This document shows positions 10,537-20,500 of a stretch of DNA of 64,000 nt, in pieces (position 1 is the first letter of the stretch; each line of letters opens with the position of its first letter). Source of the DNA: Branchiostoma floridae (Eukaryota; Chordata; Leptocardii; Amphioxiformes; Branchiostomatidae); contig NC_049992.1 in NCBI RefSeq assembly GCF_000003815.2, positions 17,457,432-17,521,431 on the forward strand. The letters run 5' to 3'. The notes beneath the pieces were generated by a model that was not told where the DNA came from, made no database searches, and saw only the letters and a list, made by a program, of their open reading frames with translations. The position numbers were made by a program, and so were the translations under genes.

Positions 10537-13500
10537 ATGGAGAAAAAATCTGCGCTAGTTTTCTCAAGTTGGAATATCCAAGGTAGTGTTAAGAAGAAGT
10601 TTAGCGAGGAAGAGTTTTGTAATTACTTTAGAAATAGTGATATTGTTTGTATACAAGAAACCTGGACAGACAATTATGTAGATTTTCAGTTTCCAGGGTA
10701 TAGTTTGTTTAGTAGTAATAGATGTAGAAATAAGAGGGCAAAACGTAATTCGGGTGGGGTTGCGACTATTTTCAAAAGTTCGCTCAGAAAGGGGATTAAA
10801 AAATTAGAGAGTAGTTCAGTCGACAGCATTTGGTGCAAACTTGACAAAAAATTCTTTGGACTCGAAAAAGACCTATTCCTTTGCAACATTTACATCCCTC
10901 CTGAATCCTCAAATTCCATACAAGTTGACCCATTTGATACATTATCCATTGATATCTGCAAATTCTCCAATCTTGGCGACATAATCATCCTAGGGGATTT
11001 CAATGCTAGAACAGGATCTGTTTTGGAAACCTACTTTAGTATTGATTCCCCGGATGACCCCCTGACAAAATATGTTTTAGATACAAAGAAAAGGAATAAT
11101 AGAGATTTTAAAGTAAACAATTACGGTCAACGCCTCATAGAATTGTGCTCGTCGGCTGATTTGACCATCTTGAATGGCAGATTCGCGGGGGATCTGAAAG
11201 GTGATTTTACATGTTACCATTATAATGGTTCAAGTGTGGTGGATTATTGCATCACTCAAAGGTCGATGTTAGCCGATATACAATATATGAATGTAAATTC
11301 TATATCGCCATTCTCCGATCACTGTCACATCTCTTTCTCACTGTCTACAAAGCACTCTCCTCTAGTCCTGAAGGAGGATAGCCAATGTTATGATCCTAAA
11401 CCAACACAATTTACTTGGACTGACGAATCCAAACAATTATATTTAGATACTATAAACAACAAAAACACGCGTTCAAAACTGAGGAATTTCTGCAACAAAA
11501 CATTTCACTCGTCAGAGGAGGCCGTAACAAGCTTCACTGAAATTTTATTAGATGTTTCCAAAAGCTCTCTTAGAATAAGACGTAACATACAAAACAAGAA
11601 AAAGACACAAATCAAAAAGAACAAAATTTGGTTTGATCAAAATTGTTGGTCCCTACGTCATAGAGTTAAAAGATTATCTTTAGAACTGAGGAAAGAACCA
11701 TGGAAACAAGAAACCAGAACGAAGTACTTCACAGCCTTGAAAGACTACAAAAAAATTATAAAACATTCTAAACGGAATTATAAAGCCAATCTATTACGTG
11801 ATCTAGAAACATTAAATGAGAAAAACCCCAAACAATTTTGGTCATTGTTCAATACTCTTGATAAGGAAGTAAACGGCACAAAATATAGCGGTAATATAGA
11901 TCCTAATATCACAAGTAAAGAATGGATAGAACACTTTCAAGGATTAAATAATCTGGTAAAAAACAATGATTTTGACAGTACTTTTGAAAAAAGTGTCACT
12001 GATTCTCTTAAACATCTAGATAAAAACACTTCAAATTCATTAGATTACCCTTTCACGACACCAGAAATTATGAATGGTTTGAAATCACTAAAATCTGGAA
12101 AATCATGTGGTATTGACTCTATCTCAAACGAGATGTTGAAATATGGGGCAGAAAAGATATGCGAACCACTGGTCATTCTCTTTAATACAATCCTTTCCAA
12201 CAACAAGTTTCCATCTAACTGGAACACAAGCATCCTTACACCAATTTTTAAATCTGGCGACAAATCTAATGTAGATAATTATAGAGGAATCGCTATCTCA
12301 AGCTGCCTATCCAAATTGTTCACATTCCTTTTAAATAGTCGCTTACAGAAATTCGTTGAAAGCAATTGTCTGCTAGCCGACACTCAATTCGGATTCAGAA
12401 GAAAGTGCCGAACCTCTGACAATGTACATGTATTTATCCTGAAAGCTCTTATTGAGAAATATATTGAAAAAAAGAGAGGGAAATTATATGTTTGCTTTGT
12501 TGACATGAAGAAAGCGTTTGACAGTGTATGGCGGGATGGTTTATTCTACAAATTGTTAAATTATGGTGTTGGCGGCAAATTCTTCAATGTATTGCAATCC
12601 ATGTACCTCAATGTTAACTATACTGTCAGACTACAAAATGGCCTGTCAAGCCCCTTTGTTTCCACATGCGGAGTAAGACAAGGCTGCAATCTCAGCCCAT
12701 TATTATTCAATATTTTTATTAACGACTTACCTCAATGCTTTGATGATAAATGTGATGCCGCAATTTTGAATTCTAAATCACTCAACTGTCTATCTTGGGC
12801 AGATGACTTAGCCTTGATCTCATTGTCGAAAGAGGGGCTTCAGAATTGTATCAATAACCTGGAAGCTTATTGCAACGAATGGAAATTAAGGGTCAATGTA
12901 TCCAAAACGAAAGTACTGCTTTTTACAAAAGGTTCTATTAACAGATTATCAAACAAATTCTATATATATGGCAAAGAAATACAAGTAGCCGACAGTTATA
13001 CTTACCTTGGTATTCCCCTGACTTCTTCGGGAAAGTTTAAAGCAGCCAGGAAATATTTAAAGACTAAAGCCATGAGAGCTTTATTCAAATTGAAGTCACT
13101 TTTATTCTCTGAAAAGAACATTCCAATTCATTTAGGAATGAGCCTTTTCAACAAGTTTGTACTGCCTATTCTACTGTACGGAGCCGAACTCACATGTTTT
13201 GACCAAACTTCTAAAACAATCAAAATTATTGTATCAAAACAAATTCCAGAATCTTCACCCAAAACTGTTTTCTCTTCCTTTTTAAACAAACTCCATTTAG
13301 AGGGAGATCTTCCTGCAACTGTTAGAAAGAGTGTGTCTTCGGACCTCACTCATACTTACGTCATCCATTTTAAGAAAAGATCAGACAAGGATAGATTATT
13401 GAGACTGGCATCAGGAATGAAATTAGAAAATGACAACTTCGCAATTGAAAACATACGACTTCCTTCACATATTAGTATCCCAGAATTTGATACCATTGAC

Positions 13501-14280
13501 ATGAATTTCCAAAAATTTTTACTTGGAGTACATGCAAAATCATCAAATGACGGCATCCGTGGTGAGTTAGGATCATTTCCTATTTCGATCAACGCTGAGA
13601 TACAATTAATCAAATACTGGCACCGTCTAGCAAACTTACCCGAAGATTCTTTACTACGTGAAGCATATGATGTTGTACTTTCCGGTGAATACGATTGGAC
13701 AAATCACGTAACTGACATTCTCAACTATAATGGTTTTGGGTATGTATGGACAAACCCGAGGTTGTATCATGTTAATACGCTAATCGACCAATTACGACTC
13801 CGTTTACAGGATATATACATTCAAGAATGGCATTCTTCTATCCAGAATAACTCAAAACTTTCTATTTATTCTACGCTAAAGGAAAGATACGGACAAAAGA
13901 AGTATCTTTCGAATGTACACAATTTCGAACTTCGTAGAGCAATTACAAAGATAAGAATCTGTAGTCACAAACTAAATATAGAAGCCGGAAGATATTCTAA
14001 AATTCCCCGTGACCAGAGGTTTTGTCCATTCTGCCCAAATGAGATCGAAGACGAACGTCACTTCGTTATGGAATGTTCTCGATATGATGATAAACGCACA
14101 GAGCTGTTCACATTACTTTCCACTTCCTCTAAAGACTTTGCTACTCTCTGTTCGATAGATAAATTCAAGTACATTCTGGGAAGCGATAATCCACATTGTG
14201 TACAAGTAGGCAAATATATCCACGATTGTTTATACCGTAGAACCAATAGTGTAAATGACATGCTAAACCCTTTATGTTGA
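10537..14280 (+). CDS. LINE ORF2: endonuclease-reverse transcriptase polyprotein (1247 aa)
   Basis: Retrotransposition enzyme, cutting the target and copying the RNA at the nick. Endonuclease motifs are in order: SSWNIQGS, DIVCIQETW, LGDFNARTG, and SDHCHISFS at its end. Reverse transcriptase follows at about residues 560-830: LTPIFKSGDKSNVDNYRGI, TQFGFRRKCRTSDNV, FVDMKKAFDSVW (first Asp), GVRQGCNLSPLLFNIFINDL and LSWADDLALIS (catalytic DD). After ILLYGAEL there is an unusual stretch of about 95 residues before the common NFQKFLLGVHAKSS block. A CCHC-like knuckle (FCPFCPNEIEDERHFVMEC) is near the C-terminus. No internal stop. The ATG at 10537 is just before the conserved WNIQ start, so the start is credible. 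Confidence 0.93.
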   Translation: MEKKSALVFSSWNIQGSVKKKFSEEEFCNYFRNSDIVCIQETWTDNYVDFQFPGYSLFSSNRCRNKRAKRNSGGVATIFKSSLRKGIKKLESSSVDSIWCKLDKKFFGLEKDLFLCNIYIPPESSNSIQVDPFDTLSIDICKFSNLGDIIILGDFNARTGSVLETYFSIDSPDDPLTKYVLDTKKRNNRDFKVNNYGQRLIELCSSADLTILNGRFAGDLKGDFTCYHYNGSSVVDYCITQRSMLADIQYMNVNSISPFSDHCHISFSLSTKHSPLVLKEDSQCYDPKPTQFTWTDESKQLYLDTINNKNTRSKLRNFCNKTFHSSEEAVTSFTEILLDVSKSSLRIRRNIQNKKKTQIKKNKIWFDQNCWSLRHRVKRLSLELRKEPWKQETRTKYFTALKDYKKIIKHSKRNYKANLLRDLETLNEKNPKQFWSLFNTLDKEVNGTKYSGNIDPNITSKEWIEHFQGLNNLVKNNDFDSTFEKSVTDSLKHLDKNTSNSLDYPFTTPEIMNGLKSLKSGKSCGIDSISNEMLKYGAEKICEPLVILFNTILSNNKFPSNWNTSILTPIFKSGDKSNVDNYRGIAISSCLSKLFTFLLNSRLQKFVESNCLLADTQFGFRRKCRTSDNVHVFILKALIEKYIEKKRGKLYVCFVDMKKAFDSVWRDGLFYKLLNYGVGGKFFNVLQSMYLNVNYTVRLQNGLSSPFVSTCGVRQGCNLSPLLFNIFINDLPQCFDDKCDAAILNSKSLNCLSWADDLALISLSKEGLQNCINNLEAYCNEWKLRVNVSKTKVLLFTKGSINRLSNKFYIYGKEIQVADSYTYLGIPLTSSGKFKAARKYLKTKAMRALFKLKSLLFSEKNIPIHLGMSLFNKFVLPILLYGAELTCFDQTSKTIKIIVSKQIPESSPKTVFSSFLNKLHLEGDLPATVRKSVSSDLTHTYVIHFKKRSDKDRLLRLASGMKLENDNFAIENIRLPSHISIPEFDTIDMNFQKFLLGVHAKSSNDGIRGELGSFPISINAEIQLIKYWHRLANLPEDSLLREAYDVVLSGEYDWTNHVTDILNYNGFGYVWTNPRLYHVNTLIDQLRLRLQDIYIQEWHSSIQNNSKLSIYSTLKERYGQKKYLSNVHNFELRRAITKIRICSHKLNIEAGRYSKIPRDQRFCPFCPNEIEDERHFVMECSRYDDKRTELFTLLSTSSKDFATLCSIDKFKYILGSDNPHCVQVGKYIHDCLYRRTNSVNDMLNPLC

Positions 14281-14380
14281 TGTATCCATACCTATAGATA
14301 TCCATATATATGTGTTTAGTTGTACTGTTAGTAGATGTTATACATGTAGACCTTACGAAAGTCGCTGTACTTTTGTCGTG

Positions 14381-14509
14381 TCAATAAAGATTACTAATGA
14401 TAATAGTTTTGAGTAGAAGCAGGGTGATGAGGAGAGTGAACCCGCTCCAGGTGTGTTGGTTTCCAGCTGAGGCAGTGCAGGGCTGGGTACGGGAGGTGCG
14501 GCACCTCTC
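14381..14509 (-). CDS. ALP: ALP copy A exon 11: GPI-signal, with LINE-derived last codons
   Basis: Acceptor ccttccag. Hydrophobic GPI-attachment tail ([16 protein letters not shown]). In copy B the gene ends KTIIN-stop. Here the reading frame runs past the LINE 3' junction and ends ISNLY-stop, with TGA at 14383-14381 lying inside the LINE 3' end (antisense). Five residues more than the ancestral end are encoded at this point. A short insertion (PCTA) also distinguishes the copies. Confidence 0.85.
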   Translation of the reverse strand, partial: ERCRTSRTQPCTASAGNQHTWSGFTLLITLLLLKTIIISNLY

Positions 14510-17500
14510 CTGGAAGGTGTTGAAGGTGTTATTCATGAGTTATTTTATCACATAGCTCGCAGTGTAAACATACGTTTATTATATGGACGCGTTTCTAATT
14601 AAGAAACCCACAGAAAATGCTTTACCGTTACACGGAGCAACTACAACTTGCATACCGCTTCCAGCGTGTGACTGCATCACTCAAAGCTTGGCATCAGCTT
14701 CCAACAGGATTTGACCCATTCCTGACGTCACACGCAGAATGCAATAAGGTTACACCCAGCAACTACAGCTTACACTCCCCTTCTAGCGTGCGACTGCGGT
14801 ACTCAAAACCTTATATCAGCTTCAAATAGCCTTTGACTAATTCCTGACGTCACGAGGACAGTACAGCAATGTTCACTAATACCACGGAAGGTCACATTTG
14901 AGTCTCTACAACATTTTAGCTATTCTAGACTTGTAGAAGCCCTGGCCTTTTTTAAGTAAATATTGGAGAAATTTTATGTTGATCAGACAGCACAGGGCGC
15001 AGGCTTTCAGATTTGGTTAAAAAAACATACCACAAGGCACTACCTCGACAAGATAATGAGGTCTTAGCATGAAAGTTCATCTGTGTTGGTAAATGACATT
15101 GAAGAAAAGACTAAACTTTACGTAACCAACACCAAGTTAGATTTGGACTTACCCTAAATTTTCAGCCGACTCCGTCAGCCTTGTTCACGGAATGGACCCG
15201 TCTGCTGTAGCTTCCGGACGTGACGTCAGGGACACACGACTACAGCAGAGACGGGGGGCGACACAGGTTATCTGGCATTTACGACCCTACGAAGCTACAG
15301 CAGACGGGTCCATTCCGTGAACAAGGTTGACGGAGTCGGCTGAAAATTTGGGGTAATTCCCAATCTAACTTGGTGTTGGTTACGTAAAGTTTAGTCTTTT
15401 CCACAAGATAATNNNNNNNNNNNNNNNNNNNNNNNNNNNNNNNNNNNNNNNNNNNNNNNNNNNNNNNNNNNNNNNNNNNNNNNNNNNNNNNNNNNNNNNN
15501 NNNNNNNNNNNNTTATAACCCATTGCTCCCGAGTAATGTGACATTTCAGAAGCAGTGTCTTGCTCATTCTGGAGTTGATCAGTTAAAGATTAGGGTAAGT
15601 CCATTTTTTTGGTAATTACAGTTCAACTTTGATCAATAAATATGGTATGCTAGTCAGTAACAAGCAAGATTGGGGACAACAATGGATTCTGACCGGAATC
15701 CATGTTTTTCCGCAGTGTTGTATTACCTGTGTTGACTCCTGTGAGGTTCTGTCTTCCTTCTTGTCTAAATCCAGGACCGTTTCCGTACAGGATGTTCGTG
15801 AATGGCATGCCATCCAGGACGTCGTTGTCATCACTTTCGGGTACAATACCTGTACAAGAAAGGACCAATTGACATTGGTTAAAAAGTCATTGGTCCTATT
15901 CGATTCATGACAAGCATTGCTGTCCTATCATTGTGCTTGTAAATGTGGTTGTATGGGTGAGGCAAAGACCACAGATGTATTTCAAAGGCATTCTGCTAGG
16001 GGTCCTTGCTGAACCAGTATTAAGGACAAATGTGTAAACGTATCTTGACGCCGTTGTGCGAATGACATTTTAGGTACTTTCTTCCATCCTATATATTACG
16101 TTGGTGTTTGAAGGTATCACGAGATTTTAAGTGGTACTCCACTACAGTGCCGTAGAAAACCACAGATGTATTTCAAAGGCATTCTGCTAGGGGTCCTTGC
16201 TGAACCAGTATTAAGGACAAATGTGTAAACGTATCTTGACGCCGTTGTGCGAATGACATTTTAGGTACTTTCTTCCATCCTATATATTACGTTGGTGTTT
16301 GAAGGTATCACGAGATTTTAAGTGGTACTCCACTACAGTGCCGTAGAAAACCACAAGGAAGCCTATTAAGTAAGTTGACATATCTATCCGTAGAAGAAAT
16401 GGGGGGGGGGGATAAATTAATTACATTCTGTGAAGTTGAACATAAAACGACTATCATATTTTACCCAAAATAGGTGTTCCTCTGGGCGCGTACCCTCCGA
16501 AACCAAACATATGGGAGTGGTCTGCCGTCACAGTTATCAGGGTTTCATCAAGGTCAAGCATGTTCTTTCCCACGGCGATGGCGTCATCAAAAGCTATGAC
16601 GTCATGTAGCGCATGCGCTGCCTTGCTGTCATGGTGGCCAAGGTCAATCTTGGATCCTTAGTAAACAGTTGGAAAACATCTGTGTGAGATTTCTTACTCG
16701 TCATAAACGCACTCTTGACAATAGAATCTCATCTATGTTGAAAGGTGACATGGCATGTGACTAAAATAGGTATCTTACTAAAGCTGGGGCACGTTGGCGT
16801 GATTTGGTAGGTCGCTTGATGAATTTTGTGGATTATAAAAAATCTTTTACGCTTTGTGTGTATTCTTGTCATTTTAGTCATACGTGTACGTTTTCATGAT
16901 ATTCGATCCCATCATGAAGTAAAGGGTTAAACATAAATTCAATTCTAAACACCGCCAGCGTATCGTAGGCCAGTGAGATACCCGCTTAAAGCGTGTGTTC
17001 TAGCTCGTAAAATAATAGGAGGGTGGTGACCTTGTCGATGTGNNNNNNNNNNNNNNNNNNNNNNNNNNNNNNNNNNNNNNNNNNNNNNNNNNNNNNNNNN
17101 NNNNNNNNNNNNNNNNNNNNNNNNNNNNNNNNNNNNNNNNNNCGTTGCCTTATTAAAAACCGCCGCTTGGCAATAATTAAAGGAGCCTTACCCTCCACCA
17201 ATAGGAAGAAACCTTTGGGATTTTTGGTCAGGATCTGAAGGGCCTTGGTTGTCATCTCGGCGATGGTTGGTTCCCCTGCTGTGTCGTTCACGGTGTCGAG
17301 GGAGTACTGCATGTGGCTTGGCTCGAAAAGGCCTAAAGTGAGAAAGAAGACTTTACTGCAATTAAAGCCTAAATCATATTTAAACAAACAACGTCTCTAT
17401 CAAGAAAAATTAATGCACGCTATCCCGTTACACAATACGCTATCCCGTTACACAATACCTGACGTGTTAAAGCAACGATAACAAAAGTTTCTTTTTTTTT

Positions 17501-20500
17501 AAAGAAATGTGACAAATCAGTAGGGGATAATTAAATTCTTCTTTTGCTTTCCCTGTGTCGTTGGAATAAATTGTTCAAATTGTATTTTCAATACGTTGGG
17601 AAAGAAGGTAACAAATGAAAACAAGACAAGTGCTTCTAGAAAGTTAGTGTACAACAAGGGTATTCACTAAGCATAGGTTACGGTCCACGACCTAATATTG
17701 GCCGCATGCAAAAGGAACACGACGTCAACATCACGTCCACTCCCTCTATCCAAGCATAGGCGGTAGGCCAAGGAATTGTTGTCGGATCCCCCATGCTTTT
17801 ATACTGCCTGGATGATGTTACGAGTGTGGCTCTAAAGGAAGTACATATACTCGGGATCACCCGAGCGGGTGCCGAACGTCGGCGAGTTCCGAACGAAGGC
17901 ACCCGAAGGTAGGCGACCAGCACTAGAAGGTCGCCTTCGAGCGGAGCGTGATTTTTCCAGTAAGGAGGGTTAGCTCTGCTCTAAGGATGACCGGAAGGGC
18001 TGACGGGGGCCTTTTATGAGCGCAGCGGGGTGCCATTATCTGGTGGATCGGTGCCTTTGAAATGGCTTGAGTGCCAGTTTCGTTGATTTTGGCACCACTG
18101 TACTGTATTTCCTCTTTGTTGCAAAACAACAACAACAACAATTCCGAGGCCTATTGCCCATGATCCAAGCAGAGGTTAGGCTCTGGCTGTTTTTTTTAAA
18201 CTTTTTTTTTAGTATAGTCGCTTTAATCGGGCTTTCTAATTTGTACTGTATCTTGTATGGTCAAAACCTAACACAGCAAGACACAATACAAAATAGAAAG
18301 CCCGATAAAAACGACTAAAAAACGCTTGGAGAGTAAGCCACTTCCAGCCCCAAACAAAATCCCAGATTCTAAAATACGAAAAGAAAATCATGTTTGTACA
18401 TTTCTTCTGCCCGGCGCGCTCGCATATGTAGTATCTATGAGGCACTTTGAATTTGCTTCTGAATACGGATCATTGCTTTGATTCATGCACAACGTTCACC
18501 TTATATTGTCTGATGAAATGTTAAATTACAGAGATGTTGATCTTTATTTACCCATGAGAAAGTCCGTCTCTGCCGGATCGACCTGGTCGAACTCCGCCTT
18601 CCTCCAGACGTACCGCGCGGCGGCACCTTGTTTCCCGTCCTGCCACTCCTGGATCAGATCACGGCCGTCCGTCCGGAAACCGGTTTGGTCCGGATATTCC
18701 GGATCCGACTGGTTGGTAGTGGTGAAATAGGCCCTCCCACCGCCAAGTATGACCTGTTAAAACAAAAATGTATTTCAGAATACATTTGGTTTATGGATAT
18801 GTCAAAACCCCGTCTAAAAGGACACAATTAAGAGTCATTGCATGAGAAAACCAGGCAAAACCAGGCAGAGGTCGGAAGATGGGGGTCAGCCAAATCCGCT
18901 CATATTTTGCATGTGGGATAGGTGGGTGGAACCTTCACCAACCATACAATTAAAACTTCTCAGGTATCTTTGGTTATGGAGTTCTGGGATCCCCCTTTGG
19001 GACCCCAAAAAATCAAGGCATTTTGAGCTGAAATTTGTGAAAATTCTGATCCCTGTCCTGGTAATATTAGAAACAGTATTTACCTACGACTTTGATTTCC
19101 AGATACCCTAAGTACAGTAGTTTCTTACCACAAAATCTGGGGCCTTGGCATTGACATTGAAAGGGTGAACAAGGGGGTTATCAGAACCATTAAAATGTAA
19201 ATTTTGCCATCGTTGAATTTTAGCCATTTTTAGAGGCCTTTTTCTCAAGTGAGCGGTGGTTTTGGAGAATGATTTTAATGTTGCTGGATAGAGGAACATG
19301 TGGTTATTCAGAAACAGTTGTCGTCTAATTGGGACATAGATAATGTCAGTCGTGACTGGAGGATCTTTATGGAGTGTTCTGGGATTTTTTATTACAATAA
19401 ATCAGGTAATGACATCTTACTATGGGGGATGTCATGGGTAGATTTGTTGTTTTATGAAGTAAACACAATAGATTATTATAATAGATACTAGGAGCGATTA
19501 CAGATATAGACATGGGCTCCATATGGGCGTTTTAAGGATCTTCAAATATGATTTTGCATGCTGATTATAATCAAAATTTGATTGCTGTTCTCTACTCTGT
19601 TTGCTAAAAGTTACCATATTGAAACACTGTTTACATGATATATTACTACTCATTTAGTAACGAGAAAGGCTATGTATGGGGTTTTTCAGAATTTTACGTA
19701 TAGTAATAATTAGCTACATACAGGTCTTACTGGTGTAGACTTGATATGTTTACAAATTTTAAAACAAGACTAATGAAGTTGTTGGTCATTAAGCATTCCT
19801 TTTTGCTAACTAATGAACTTCTTAAGTTTTCATCAACAGCTATGTACATACTTTAACTGCCCTGCATTGATAAGATGTTAAGGATCAGTGAAATAGAAAA
19901 TAATTCTACTTAACTTGTATTTATAACTACAAGTCTAATTCCCTTTTGTTACTTAAACATGCATATGATAGTCACTATGTATATATTATACATGTATAAC
20001 ACATGCCAATGTGTCATAAAACTGGAACAGACATGTGCTGTAAGGAGAGCAATCTCAGTCTTGACAAGTACAAGTGCTCACAATGGTCTCCAGTGAAGTT
20101 ACATAGGGGGCTTTTCTGGACTTAGGTCCTGTTACAGGCAAGTGGAAATGTTCAGCAATACACCTCAGTTCTGTCAGCTTCAATGAATTCAGTCCTTTCG
20201 ACTTCGCACGTTCACAGATGTTGATTGTCTCGAACGTTAGAGGATGGCTGTAGTCAATATTTTGATAAACAGTGTCCCTGAGGCCTTGCCACTCCGTTTC
20301 AGTCTCCATGGATTCAACGTCCTCTTCGGATACCAACTCTGGACTTTCTTGTCGCCTCTGTGCAGCAGACAGCCTGGCAAAGTAACTACTGATCTGTTTG
20401 GCTGTTCTCCACTCTGTAGGCTGGAAGAGAGCTCCCCATCAGTACCCCTTGCATGCTGCATCTGCTGAGCAGCCTGTGCACCATCAGCTTTCTGTCCAGA

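Larger units (their letters stand above)
7500..14400 (+). mobile_element. LINE retrotransposon, CR1/L2-like, nearly full length, inserted at the 3' end of phosphatase copy A
   Basis: Two-ORF non-LTR element on the + strand. ORF1 (7689-10246) has a coiled coil and an SGNH-like domain. ORF2 (10537-14280) has an apurinic-type endonuclease, reverse transcriptase and a C-terminal zinc knuckle, with no RNase H. This layout fits the CR1/L2 group. The 3' UTR is about 120 bp with AATAAA at 14383. The 3' junction falls at about 14400, where sequence paralogous to copy B (ATAATAGTTTTGAGTAGAAG) resumes. The 5' boundary is not resolved (about 7467-7680). A 100-N gap lies in ORF1 and one ORF1 frameshift is visible, while ORF2 is fully open, suggesting a recent insertion. 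A tiny relic of the same 3' end is at 35590. Confidence 0.9.
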
